Below, piece by piece: positions 12,263 to 23,300 of a DNA stretch of 64,000 nt. The DNA lies in contig JAPXFQ010000365.1 of assembly GCA_028564705.1 (NCBI GenBank), positions 62,001 through 126,000 on the forward strand. Direction: 5' to 3'. Source of the DNA: Apricaphanius iberus (Eukaryota; Chordata; Actinopteri; Cyprinodontiformes; Aphaniidae). Both the position numbers and the translations under genes were made by a program. The notes below the pieces were generated by a model that had not been told where the DNA came from, ran no database searches, and saw nothing but the letters and a program-made list of their open reading frames with translations. Every line of letters begins with the position of its first letter. Within the stretch, counting starts at the first letter, position 1.

Positions 12263-12598
12263 TTTCCTTCTCTACATCATGTCCACCAGCTCTATAGCTT
12301 TACCTGTCATATTCCCAACATTCAAAGTCCCTACTCTCAGTTCCACGCTCTTGAATTTCCTCTTTTCTCTCCGCCTAGTGCCCTGTAGGTCAACAGCACC
12401 AGTGGCGGTCGTTGTTAACCCAGGCCTCGACCGATCTGGTATGGAGTTCATGTTTGTTATTCACATTGTTGATTTGGCTTAGGTTTTACGTCGGATGCCC
12501 TTCCTGACATAAACCTTTGCATTTTCTGGACCTGGGACCGGCACAAGAAATCACTGGCTTGTGACCCCTTTTGGTTGCATTTGACCCCTTATGTTTGC

Positions 12599-12617
12599 AT
12601 TTGGCAGACACATCAGT
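12599..12617. repeat. right target-site duplication of the RTE LINE
   Basis: atttggcagacacatcagt pairs with 9541-9559. The preceding base (c) also matches, giving 18 of 20. Confidence 0.75.
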
Positions 12618-14053
12618 CATACAGGAATTTACATATTTTAAGAGTTTCAGAAAATCTGCAAATGAAATAGCTCAACAGCTCCCCATGAAAATCTTCAAAA
12701 CGGCCTCCACATTTACTGTAGTTCATTGTATAGGCATGATATTTGGTACACTTTATGAACTTCCCAAGTCCAGCTTAAAGCCTTAGAATGTCATAGTCCC
12801 AAACACAGAGAAAATTGGCCATGTTGGTTTGAACATGCGATTTTCAGCCCATTTACAGCCTTGGCATTTTAAGTCCTACAGATTTTGGCCGATCAGCTTG
12901 TAAATTGGTCAGGATGTCCTTCAGGCATGACGGATCTAAAGTTATCAAAACAATTGACTGTTCTTATATGTTGAAGGGGCGGGGCCAGGCCTTAATTTGG
13001 AATACATGCAGAAAATATAAAAGTTATATTTTTTTAAATGAAAGTCACAGATGCATGAAACCTGCTGTAGTGGATTGTCATCAGGCCACTGACAAAGCTC
13101 AAGGATCAAATCCTGACATCACTTAAGCCACAATACCTCAGAAGAGGAAGTGATTTTTTTTTTACTCTGAAAGATCCATATTTTATATCCTTGATCTAAT
13201 CAACATGAAACTCTCCACAGTGACTGTAAACAAGCTGGAGTAACTTTTTGAGGGATAGAGGGTGGGGCTATGGTGGTGTGGTAAAGTTCACTATCATGAC
13301 ATGGACATATGTTTGACTCTAATTTTCACAAACATTTTTTGATCTGGACCAAATGACATAAGAAGGTAATTAGTCCAGTCCCTAAAATATAGGTATGCAG
13401 TGGGTTTTTCCCCAACCCTGGACTTCAAGGCACACTGCCCTATATGATTTAGGCTTTTTCCTGATTCAGCACACCTGATTTCGATTGATTGCTTACTAAC
13501 AGGCTTTTTCTGAGCTGCAGTCATCTGAATTGGGTGTGTCTATGCAGGGAAACTTCTAAAACATGCATGGTGGTGTGGCCGTGGTCTAATTTCTCAACAG
13601 CGCCTCTTAGAAACCTTAAAATAACCGTCCCCAAGTCATCGTTTATTCAGGTTTTACGAAGGATGTGTCTCAGGACCTAGAAAAAAGTATCTTGGAGCCA
13701 TAGTCCAAACCCACAGGAAGTCAGTCATTTGGGATCAGATCTGTAGACTTGGGCCATTTACACATTTCCTATTTGAACAAACTCTTGCCAGAGGTTTTTG
13801 ACCTACAGACTACAAAAGGAGTTTGGATAGTCTTGAGGCATTGCAGATTAAAATCTACAGATTTTGGTTGAAAGCTGCCATTTTGTGCCTTTTGAACATT
13901 TTGTCATGCAGATTTTGTCAGCAGGTTCTGCAGAAGTGTTGAGGTGCTGTTGAGGTGGCGTTAAGTTAGCAGTGCGTGAGTCCTGCAGTCGTAACACAGG
14001 CCGGAGAAGTGCTAAACTGCAAGGGCCGTTTGAGGCTGCTTGCAGCTTTAATT
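12618..14053 (-). repeat. unclassified repeat F, copy 1 (reversed)
   Basis: The right edge (ggctgcttgcagctttaatt) is the reverse complement of the left edge of copy 2 (attaaagctgcaagcagcc at 23301). Near the other edge, agctcaacagctcccc and aatgtcatagtccc are reverse-complement matches to ctgttgagctattt and gggactatgacatt in copy 2. No protein frame is shared. The termini resemble a widespread teleost repeat, but I cannot name its class. A MITE is inserted at 13372-13568. Confidence 0.65.
13372..13568. mobile_element. short palindromic MITE
   Basis: The segment has the layout of a common teleost MITE: ccccaaccctggacttcaaggcacactgcc at one side, cagcacacctgatttcgattg in the middle, and gggtgtgtctatgcagggaaacttctaaaacatgc at the other. 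Terminal repeats are too worn to place exactly. Inserted within repeat F copy 1. Confidence 0.4.
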
Positions 14054-14512
14054 TGAGTAATATTGTATAGCATCAATACTCTTACTTGATTAAAACTTCT
14101 GGATACTCTACCCACTGTAAATTACTTATTTGAAAGGATAACAAAACATATTTTATCCTGACAAGCTACATAGACACACTTACAGTTAATTTAAAAGTGA
14201 TCTGTTCAGTCTACTGTGCAATTCGGAGTCAGTCAGTTGAAAAATACAAAAAACACCACCGTATCCTCCTGAAGGGATTAAAGATGGAAATTAGCTGTAG
14301 GCTATAATCTTGCATATTTACATGTACATGTTCAATAATAAGTATGGTCCCTGTTGTAAATAAATAAACTCAAACCATACATTGTCACTGGAAGAAAAAC
14401 AGCATTGAATAACTTGTAATAACTGTATGACAACATCCGTTTAATGAATAACTGAACTACAGCTTCCACTTTATTTGAGTTTTTTGTCACTAACAACATA
14501 TGAGCAACTCAG

Positions 14513-14560
14513 CGTGTGTGTGTGTGTGTGTGGGTGTGTGTGTGTGTGTGTGTGGGCGTG
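14513..14560. repeat. (TG)n microsatellite
   Basis: TG dinucleotide array with a single interruption (tgtgggtgtg). Confidence 0.95.
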
Positions 14561-14729
14561 TTTCTTTTTCAGCAGCAATGCACTGACACTTTCCATTAGC
14601 ATAGGGTCTTAGGTAGAGATGGATTGCCTCTCAGCTGGTCCCATCCTACAGGTGATTGATCTGTTAACAGCTATTACCCTTAAAGAGCTTTGATTAAGTG
14701 CTAGTTGTCTTTGCCTAGAAGGAGCAGAT

Positions 14730-14796
14730 TGTGTGTGTGTGCGTGTGTGTGCGTGTGTCTTTGAGCGAGAGAATGAGAGAGAGACAGAGAGAGAGT

Positions 14797-14842
<46 letters not shown>
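14730..14842. repeat. compound (TG)n-(GA)n microsatellite
   Basis: A short TG/CG-type array (14730-14760) runs into a long purine-only GA tract (14763-14842) with a few GACA and GTGA interruptions. A polypurine stretch of this length is prone to slippage and can form triplex DNA. Confidence 0.9.
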
Positions 14843-14844
<2 letters not shown>

Positions 14845-15533
14845 AACCTTCAGTAACATCAGCTAGGGGGTCTTTCAGCTCTCTGTTTAGATGTGTTCTA
14901 TACATATTCATTCTTCTACTGTTGGAAAACCACAGGTTGCCATACTCTCCTTTTGCCAGTGCAGCAATGTGTATGTGACTGTGTGTGTATTAATGTGAAT
15001 GTCAGTATTTGCTAATAAAAACAAACAATAAAACAAATAAAATAAAACTTTATCGCTCCTTCTTTTCACTGTCTTCTTTTAATCTATGTTCTTCAGTGTA
15101 TGATTTATCATTTCATGATGCATCATTTCAACTGTTAGTTTTGATTTTTGTGCTATGGGCCTATTATAAGTAACTTTTCCCTTATTTATAGTAGAAACAT
15201 ATTATATCACAGTGAGCTTGGGAAGAAAAGGGAAAGAAAGCACATCCGGAGACTTATGGAAGCTCAAAAGCCAATTAGATATCAGTATGTCTTAGCAGAC
15301 TTTACCATTTCAAAACCACTCAAAATGAAAGTATTCACATCAGTCAGATATAACGGTGGTCACATATTATATTGGAAAGCCTAGTAAACAGTTGATAATT
15401 TAATTCCTAGAAAAACAGCGGTGTACAGCTTTGGGTACATGTGCTCTTTAGGCCATGGTTGGACAAGCACTCAAGCAGTTGTCTGTTTTTCTCCTCATAA
15501 AAAATACATGTCCAAGGTCACATGTGGCAACAC

Positions 15534-15573
15534 ACTGACCAGCATTGGCCTGCTAGGGCCAATGCTGGTCAGT
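15534..15573. repeat. perfect inverted repeat (hairpin)
   Basis: Arms actgaccagcattggcc (15534-15550) and ggccaatgctggtcagt (15557-15573) are exact reverse complements over 17 bp with a 6-nt loop, tgctag. It is not part of a recognised transposon end. It is shorter than a usual pre-microRNA stem. Confidence 0.9.
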
Positions 15574-15934
15574 TAAAGCATATACAAAAACACCCAAAGA
15601 CCTATAATTTATCAGGACCCATGGTGCATAAATCAGCCCAGACACAAAATGTACCTGTCTACCAGCTGGAATTCAGCAAACCAACATGGATTGATTATAG
15701 CTTTGCAAACTGTCACCAAATTAGTTGGTTGCCATGGGACTAATTTCTACTTTTTATAAGCAATTTGAATTTTGGCCTTGAATGATGTGAGGTTGGATTC
15801 AGGGTTGACTTTTGATTTGGATTCACCTTCTCAGAACCCTGTAGTTTTTACATTCAGTTAAAAATGTAACACACCTCAACCAATCACTGAATAGTGATTT
15901 CTCATGACTAGAACTGAAACTCTATTAAGTGAAC

Positions 15935-16613
15935 GTTAATGTTTTCAAGAGCAGGCTGAAGACTCACCTTTTTAGCTTAGCCTTTAACTAATTATTATTT
16001 ATTAATATATTTTTAATCGCTCAGCATGTTTTACCTGATTTAATTTTTTGTTTAGCTTTTAACTGTTTATTTATTAATCTGCTTTGCATTTTTATTATTT
16101 GTTTTACACTTATTGTTTTATACTTTATATACTTTATATTTTATTAACTTTATATTTTAATGTATTTTAATCTTTCTTGCCAGTGTTTCCTCTCTGGGGG
16201 GGCCCCCTGCATCGGGGGCGGTGGTCGGCTGTGGCTGCCTGGGTGCCCCCCAGGTAGCGCTTGGGTGGAGGTGGGGGTACCAGCCCTCCCTCCTCTGGGC
16301 GCCCTGGGTCGGAGCCTTGGCTGCTGCTGTTGATCTGCTGCTGCTGATGCAGATGGCTCCCATGATGGCATTTCCTGGCTCATCTGTACTCAGCCCGCTT
16401 TTTGTAGCTTCTAAGTGTGTGTGTGAGTGAGTATGGCTGATGGGTTGGGTTGGGAGAGGGTTGTATTTGCATTGATGATTTTATTTTTGAAGGGGGGGGT
16501 TGTGGGGTTATTTTAAATCTGTAAAGCACTTTGAGTAAGTTTCTTTGTTTGAAAAGCGCTTTATAAATAAAGTTTGATTTGATTTTGATTTGATTTGATT
16601 TGAATTGAATGAG
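15935..16613 (+). mobile_element. L2-like LINE, 3' end
   Basis: The first bases encode the last residues of the ORF2 C terminus (FKSRLKTHLFSLAFN, then stop). The 3' UTR follows, with the same G-rich block (gcatcgggggcggtgg), gtaaagcactttgagt and gctttataaataaagtttga seen at 1-365, and a TTTGAT tail. Strongly 5'-truncated. Frames at 16150-16430 are artefacts of the GC-rich UTR. Confidence 0.75.
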
Positions 16614-17042
16614 CTTAAAAATAGATTGTTAAAATGTATAGCATTATTATACTTTAGTCTCACTTAGAAAATGTTTGACTCTTCCACCAAGCCCTCTTCA
16701 TTCTCTATATAACCTCTATTAACAGAACAAAAAGGATTAAGAATTCATTTATTTTATCTCAGAAGGAACAATAGGTTTTCCAATATGCAAATGTACACCT
16801 ACTGTAAAATGTAATACTTTAATACCTTTGCGATTCACATCTTTTTCCATGAGAGAAGTGACGGCTGTGAAGATAACAGAGTGTGGTGTGCTGTTGTTGT
16901 TGTTATTTGATTGGCAGATGGGGGAAGGCTTGATTGATAAGGTCTCCCCTGCTATTCCACTGACAGTTCCTGTCAGAAAGTCATCTTGTTTCACATCAGA
17001 TGTATCAAGAGGTACAGCCTGCTTCCCACCCACAGCATTCGT
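16614..17042. other. intergenic, no gene seen
   Basis: No recognised feature. The frame at 16828-17535 starts here by chance and runs through a CA repeat into transposon sequence. Confidence 0.4.
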
Positions 17043-17067
17043 ACACACACACACACACACACACACT
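17043..17067. repeat. (CA)n microsatellite
   Basis: Short CA array directly upstream of an L2 fragment. Confidence 0.95.
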
Positions 17068-17069
17068 AT

Positions 17070-17176
17070 GTTTGAGGAATTTCAGTCAGGTTTTAGAGCT
17101 CATCATAGCACCGAAACAGCACTGGTAAAAGTTAGTAATGATATTCTGTTGGCCTCAGATGTTGGATTTGTGAGAC
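17070..17176 (+). mobile_element. L2-like reverse transcriptase fragment
   Basis: It encodes FEEFQSGFRAHHSTETALVK followed by VSNDILLASD, matching the corresponding block of the L2 ORF at 57056-59053 (FEKFQSGFRAHHSTETALVK). The match stops abruptly at about 17176, where the 5' part of a second L2 lineage begins. Confidence 0.75.
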
Positions 17177-17986
17177 CCTGGCTGCCAAATGTCAAGATGG
17201 CACCGCTATGTTTGGCTTGCCCCTTGCTCCTCTGCCTACTGACTACCTTCATAGTCGTATCGCCAGCTATTGTGTACGATCGTGCATCACTGCTTAAATT
17301 GCGCTTTGGTTATAAGCTTTCTGTAAATGGACATTCCTACGAACCACCACCGCCATCGCTGACATCAATTCCACCTTTCGTAAGACGCCCTGTCTGCCCA
17401 CTCATGCGCGGTAGAACACGTGGGCGGAGAAGCAGACTGCATGTCAAGCTTCGGACTCACCTGATTTCACCTCCGCTGCGGAGGGTAGATCCAACAGAGC
17501 TGAAAACCTCAATCTCCTGTTCGGTTGGCCTATGAGAATGCTACCGGTGGCCCTAGCAAAGGCTTACGATGTGTCATAGAAAACCTCCGACAAATTCCTC
17601 GCATCGTTTTACCTCCTGACAGATCCATGCTAGTTTTGGCGCTTTGTAACGCCAGGTCACTCAATAACAAAATGTTTGTGTTCAATGACGTCATCTCTAC
17701 ACATAACCTCGACCTTTTTTTTTTTTCACTGAAACCTGGTTGCCCCCAGGTAATGTCAATGCTTTTTCCAAACTTCTCCCCTCCGGCTATCTATTCCTGA
17801 ACTCCCTGAGGCAAACGGGGAGGGGCGGGGGGATAGCCACTGCATACAGACAGTCCTTGAAGTGCCGCCAGGTGTCCACCAGGGGGTACTCCAGCTTTGA
17901 GGTGCTGACATTGTGCTGACATTGCATTATGTGCAGTTATTCACCGACCGTTATTTAACTCTGTTATAAATCCTGTATCTGTTGTT

Positions 17987-19640
17987 TTGCATGATGTATC
18001 TGTACATACTTGCAATTTATTTAAACAATATTTTATTGACAAGTTATCCTCAGTCAGAAAATTCATCACATACACCCCTTCGGATGTTTTTTCTTCTCAG
18101 CTTTGCAGTGTGTCGTTGAGAGCTTTTACACCAATTGCTCTTGAGGACCTTAAGAAAGCGGTTCAGGAGATGAATGCCACAACCTGCCCTCTCGACACGA
18201 TCCCTGCCAGAATTATGAAAGAAGCTATCGACACCTTAGGCCCCTACCTCATCCTCTTCATAAACAGCTGTCTGAGTTTGGGCATTATCCCCGTTGCCCT
18301 CAAACATGCCATTGTACGACCACTGCTTAAAAAGCCTAACCTTGATCCATCCATCCTGTCCAATTTCCACCCGGAGAGAGAAACTTGTTTTCTCCCAGCC
18401 TAAGGCCCACCTCCAACTACACGTCATTGCTGAGAAATTTCAGTCAGGTTTTAGGTCCTGACACTGCATTGCTGAGGGTCCACAATGACATTCTTGTGGC
18501 TATGGACCAAAAAAGCTCAGTGGTTCTGGTGCTACTGGACCTGACTGCTGCATTTGACACAATGGATCATGCCATTCTTATCTCCCGGCTTCAACACACT
18601 GTCGGCCTACAGGGGGCGGTCCTCAAATGGTTCTCATCATATCTCACAAACAGGGCTTTCTCAGTGATGCTAAATGACTTTTCATCGTCATCTACCCCTC
18701 TGTCAACTGGAGTGCCCCAAGGCTCCATTCTGGGGCCTATTCTGTTTGCATTATACATGCTGCCACTTGGACAACTCATCACTAGACACAAAATCTAGTT
18801 CCATTTCTATGCCGACGACATCCAGATCTACCTCCCAGGGATCCCGAGTAACTGTTCTGCTCTGGAACCTATTCATAGCTATCTTCAGGATATCAAGGAA
18901 TGGCTTGCCCAGAATTTCCTTCATTGAAATGAAGGGAAAACTGAGTATATTCTTTTCAGCCCCAACTCACCGCAGAATTCACCCTGTTTTGATCCTGTAA
19001 CACCTCAATTCGTTCCCTCTGTGAGAAACCTGGGTGTTTTATTTGACAGTGGACTAAAATACAACAAACAAATAAATGCAATGGTAAAGGCAAGTTTTTT
19101 TCCATCTAAGACTACTTATAAAGGTCAAACCATTCCTATCCCTACCTGACCTTGAAAAGGCTATTCACGCCTTCATCAGCTCGAGGATTGACTACTGCAA
19201 TGCCCTTTATGCTGGACTTAACAATTCTGTCCTCCAAAAGCTTTAACTTGTACAGAATGCAGCAACACGTCTTCTCTCAGGAAACCCCAAACACTTGCAT
19301 ATCACACCAGTCCTCCGTTCCCTTCACTGGCTTCCGGTCCGGTACAGGGTGGACTTCAAAGTCCTTTAATTTGTGTTTAAAGCCATTCATGGCCTGGCCC
19401 CGGCCTATCTTAGTGAACTTCTTACCCTGTACAACCCAGTTAGGAATCTGCGTTCCGCAGATCACACCACCTTGGTCATCCCAAGGTCTAAGTACAAGGC
19501 TTTGGGGGGGGTGGTCTTGTGCTTTTTTAGGCCCCAAACTGTGGAACACTCTCCCGTCCCACATACAATCTGCCACTGACCTCTCAAGTTTTAGATCGGA
19601 GTTAAAAACACATTTATTCAGGCTGGCGTTTTACACGTAG
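17987..19640 (+). pseudogene. reverse transcriptase of the L2-like LINE, broken
   Basis: The first piece (17987-18403) carries ATTCPLDTIPARIMKEAIDT and HAIVRPLLKKPNLDPS. The second (18385-18798) carries the motif A region VVLVLLDLTAAFDTMDHAIL and the motif B region STGVPQGSILGPILFALYML. The catalytic YADD follows after a frameshift (FHFYADDIQIYLPG near 18800). The last piece (19152-19640) holds C-terminal sequence ending RSELKTHLFRLAFYT. Several frame changes make it non-functional. Confidence 0.8.
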
Positions 19641-19852
19641 CTACTAACCGGCCTGTTGCTCTTTAATGTTACAGTTATGTTTTGATTATGTTTTAGTCGT
19701 ACTGCTTTTATTCCTGTTTTTATATTCAATGCACTTTGTGCATTTTTTTGCGCTGCAGCTGTGTCTTAATTTTGTTTTAATAGTATTCTTGCTTTTACTT
19801 TGGAAAGCACCTTGTGTACCATTGGGTGCTGGAAGGTGCTATAAAAATAAAT

Positions 19853-19880
<28 letters not shown>
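19853..19880. repeat. (ATTG)n LINE tail
   Basis: Tandem ATTG units directly after ataaaaataaat, the usual 3' tail of L2-like elements. Confidence 0.9.
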
Positions 19881-19882
<2 letters not shown>

Positions 19883-19883
<1 letters not shown>

Positions 19884-21477
19884 GATACATCTTCTTCACA
19901 CTCAAGGGTTACCTGTGGAGTAAGGCTGGTTTAAATCATATCTGTCCGACAGATTCCAATTTGGTCATGTCAATGATAAATCTTTACACTCAAGGGCTAC
20001 CTGTGGAGTGCCACAGGGTTCTGTGCTTGGACCGATTCTCTTTAATATATATATTCCAATTGGTAAAATAATTAGTCAACATGGTATGAATTTCCACACT
20101 TATGCTGATGATACACAATTATATTTATCCATAAAAGCTGAGGAAATCAATCATTTAGGTAGATTACATGCATGTCTGTAAGACATAAAAACCTGGATGA
20201 CTTTGAATTTTCTACTTTTAAATTCAGACAAGAGAGAAGTTGTTGTCTTTGGGCCACACAACCTTTAAAAAGAAAACTGCTACATCAATCACTTCATCTG
20301 GATGGCATTAATTTGGCCTCTGGTAATAATGTAAAGAACCTCGGTGTAATTTTAGACCAAGACATGACATTTAAATTACATAGTAAACAGGTTTCACCTC
20401 CGAAATATTGCTAAACTAAACATCCTGTCCAGGAGTGATGCTGAGAAACTAGTCAATGTATTTGTTACTTTGAGGCTGGACTACTGTAAATCCTTACTAT
20501 CAGGAAGTCCACAAAATGCAATCAAAAGCCTTCAGTTGATCCAAAATGCTTCAGCAAGAGTTCTGATAAATATTAACAAGAGAGATCACATTTCTCCTGT
20601 TGGGCTTCTCTCCATTGGCTCCCTATTAAATCCAGAATAGAGTTTAAGATCCTCCTCCTTACTTATAAAGCCCTTAATAATCAAGCTCCATCGTATATCA
20701 GAGATCTGATTGTTCCATATGTTCCTAACAGAGCACTTCGTCCTCAGAATGCAGGTCTACTGGTAGTTCCTAGGATTTCTAAAAGTAGAATGGGAGGCAG
20801 ACCATTTAGTTATCAGGCTCCTCTCCTGTAGAACCAGAGGCAGATACTCTGTCTATTTTTAAGACTAGGCTTAAAACCTTCCTTTTTGATCAAGCTTATA
20901 GTTAGTGGCTTAGGTTATCCTGAGATTTTTTTGTACTTATGCTGATATCGGCTTAGACTTTTGGAGGACAGACTGACCACTTTTCTTCTCTCTTCTACTT
21001 TTCTCTTCTACCACTCTCCAGATATATTTTTTCTGCTGTTATTGTGGTTGTTAACCCAGGTTTCCCTCAATATTTTTCTCCCCATAGAAGCTCCACATGG
21101 ACTGGTACCCTGCTCATCTACAATGCCCCCTGCTGGATGGGGAGCATCGGTCCAGATGATGCTCAAAGTCACAGAGCATCCTCCGTGTTGTCTCTTCTCT
21201 GTCTTCTCAGACCCCCAGTGGGTCGTGCAGATGATCGCTTGTACTGAGCCAGGTTCTGCCAGAGGTTTCCTCCTGTTAAAGGGGAGTTTTTCCTCTCCAC
21301 TGTCAATATGTGCTTGCTCAGTGATCACAATCCCTCAGGATTGCTGAGAAGTCACAACGTAATCTTCTGTGATTCTCTAATTCCTAAATTGAACATTGTA
21401 TTAACTCTTCTTGTAAAGTGCCTTGAGATGACATCTACTGTGAAACGGCGCTATATAAATAAACTGAATTGAATTGT
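19883..21477 (+). mobile_element. L2-like LINE, 3' half, decayed
   Basis: It starts inside the RT domain and belongs to the same lineage as the 57-kb copy: CGVPQGSVLGPILFNIYIPI near 20010, YADDTQLYLSIKAEE near 20100, then C-terminal sequence to about 20900. The 3' UTR ends with gtaaagtgccttgagatg and cgctatataaataaactg plus an AATTG tail. About 35 bp (acactcaagggttacctgtg) occur twice, near 19898 and 19988, separated by coding sequence, so the 5' edge carries a small duplication. Confidence 0.8.
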
Positions 21478-22366
21478 TGGTCCAGTTACTTGGAAAAAGT
21501 AATTAATTACTAATTACTTTCAAGTAATTAGTAATTACAAGTAATCCCACTACTTTGCTAATGACTTATTTTGAAAAGTAATTAGTTCATTTCTTAACTT
21601 TTTACTTTTCAAAAACATGAAACAAAACCTGATTATGTTATAAGTATATTCCATCATCTAAATTTCAATCAATTGAAAGTCTATTCTTAAAAAAATTTTG
21701 TATTGGTTTTATTTTTTTCCTGTATGAACATTGCATCAAGAAAAAACTGTAAATAACTGAATGCAACAGCCACTTTATAGCCAGTGGGAACCTTTTCAGT
21801 TCGGCGGCACCAAGTCCGGTGGCTCTTAATTCTATTTTCACCTGTTTAGCAGCAGTAGGACTGTCTGATGTAGAATCCACTCTAGCAGCTGTGATGTCAG
21901 TCAGGCTGTCGGTGAGCTTCACATTCCCCCGGTTCGCTGGGTGCTTGCTCAGGTTGGAAGTTGAGCTTTTCGCTGTAGATAAAAGTTTCCTTCCAACACA
22001 GAGTGTGCAGTGAACACTAATAATTTTGTCGTTTTTGCAGAATCATACTGAAGTAGTGTCAATACTTCCAACAATCAAATGGTGAATGGTCGAACTCTAT
22101 CGTGCATTCCATTGTTGTCTGTTGTTTTTTATTGCAGACATCGCATGTCCATACTTGCCAACCTTGAGACCTCAAAATTAGGGAGACATTTAAAAGGGGG
22201 CGGTGTTTAAAAAAAGAAAAATGTTATACTTGCATTTTATAGTATTTATACAGCAATAACGTAAGTTAACAAATTAAACAGTCACTACACTTTTTTTTGA
22301 GAAAGCTTTTGTGGAAAGTTGCAATGTTTTTATTTGTGATTATATTAAATTTTTTGCCAATTGCTT
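21478..22366. other. transposon-like debris, no gene
   Basis: 21480-21600 is made of agtaattaat-type repeats typical of the ends of one teleost hAT family. Its partner end may be near 26950 (taacgc, gttactgtccaccactg). Nothing codes here. Confidence 0.4.
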
Positions 22367-22851
22367 AAAGGCACAGTATGTAATTTTCGGCCAGTAAGGG
22401 GCAGTGCATACCTAAATTATCACAAGCATGCAGTATCTGTGTCTTCGAGTAAGAAACTCAACAATGGAGGTCTAACTAGTGCTGTTTTCAAACGCTCAAT
22501 TCCCTGAGAATTATCTATTTGTAGCAACATGACGAGCACATCAGTCTCTCTTTAATCGCTTGGAACTAGCGAAGAGGTAAAAATGTATTTATGGCGAAAC
22601 TTTTTTGCATTTTGAGGGGAAATCAATGTTTTGATAACGGGCGTGCTCCGTGTGCTTTGTCCGTCCGGGCTCTTGTACAAGGAAAGACGTAATCTAATAT
22701 GGCTTTCCCCTGAGTTTTTTAAAACATATTTTTAAAGTCATCTTTTATGTTGCCAATATTTTGCAATTAATGTGCTTTACGTAATTATTATTACATAATA
22801 TTTTAATGGCTATTTTCAAAGATGTACTGCAAAAACTACACACTGTCACTT
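22367..22851. mobile_element. MITE with imperfect terminal inverted repeats
   Basis: Left end aaaggcacagtatgtaattt and right end (read in reverse) caagtgacagtgtgtagttt form imperfect inverted repeats. At 485 bp with no coding capacity it fits a non-autonomous DNA transposon. The family is not determined. Confidence 0.5.
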
Positions 22852-23300
22852 GTAAATTGTTTGAAATGCAATCAGAGTTAGAGGCTACATTGTCACATAA
22901 AGCTTAGTAAAATAGAATGACTTTAAATGTCACTTTAACAGATAAAAAATGCCTAAAACGGTGACCAGCTCAGATTGGGTCCCCACTAGAAGAACATCTT
23001 TGCTTTTATTTTGGTGCTACAGTCCCAGACCCACCCTGGGCCCCTTTTGGCCCATCTTTATTCACCTCCTGGATACGCCCCGCTCAGCAGCACTGGATGT
23101 TCACTGGAAATATCACTCATTAATCATTTTAAAAACTCACAGGAGTCTCTGTGTCATGAGAGAGAGAAAGTATTTTTTCTTACTTTGATCTCAGGGCAGT
23201 ATTGAGTCTGTTTATTTTGACACTGTAACTTATTAAAAAGACCTTGGTCGAAACATTTTTTTAATCCCTAATAACTAGATGGATTTAAAAAGTCATTGAA
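22852..23300. other. intergenic, no gene seen
   Basis: No recognised domain or repeat. The overlapping frames at 22949-23205 show no conserved motif. Confidence 0.4.

Larger units (their letters stand above)
9560..12597 (-). mobile_element. RTE-type LINE, nearly full length but dead
   Basis: A non-LTR retrotransposon on the minus strand. From its 5' end (12.6 kb) it encodes an AP-like endonuclease, then a reverse transcriptase, then the C-terminal region typical of RTE proteins, and ends in an A-rich tail (gccgaaggaaaaagaag). About 3.04 kb between flanking duplications is close to the size of complete RTE elements (roughly 3.2 kb). The coding frame is split into at least four pieces by stops and frameshifts, so the copy cannot move itself. 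The two mismatches in the target duplication also suggest age. Confidence 0.85.
14054..15933. other. intergenic with simple repeats, no gene
   Basis: Apart from TG and GA microsatellites (14513-14842) and a strong hairpin (15534-15573) I see no feature. The minus-strand frame at 14609-14911 is a translation of the GA tract. Confidence 0.5.
17177..19882 (+). mobile_element. L2-like LINE (second lineage), decayed
   Basis: From 5' to 3' it shows a proline/arginine-rich N-terminal region (17201-17535), an endonuclease start (CNARSLNNKMFVFNDVIST near 17650), a reverse transcriptase (17987-18900), the C-terminal domain to about 19640, a 3' UTR with ggaaagcaccttgtg and gtgctataaaaataaa, and an ATTG-type tail. 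The endonuclease is largely lost around 17800-17950 and frameshifts split the RT. Its protein differs clearly from that of the 57-kb L2 copy, so two L2-like families coexist in the window. Confidence 0.8.

Noticed and set aside
15534..15573. microRNA precursor
   Set aside because: The stem is only 17 bp with a 6-nt loop, shorter than a Dicer/Drosha substrate.
16828..17535. 235-codon frame as a host exon
   Set aside because: It starts in non-coding sequence, runs through a CA repeat, and its second half is the N-terminal region of an L2-like LINE.
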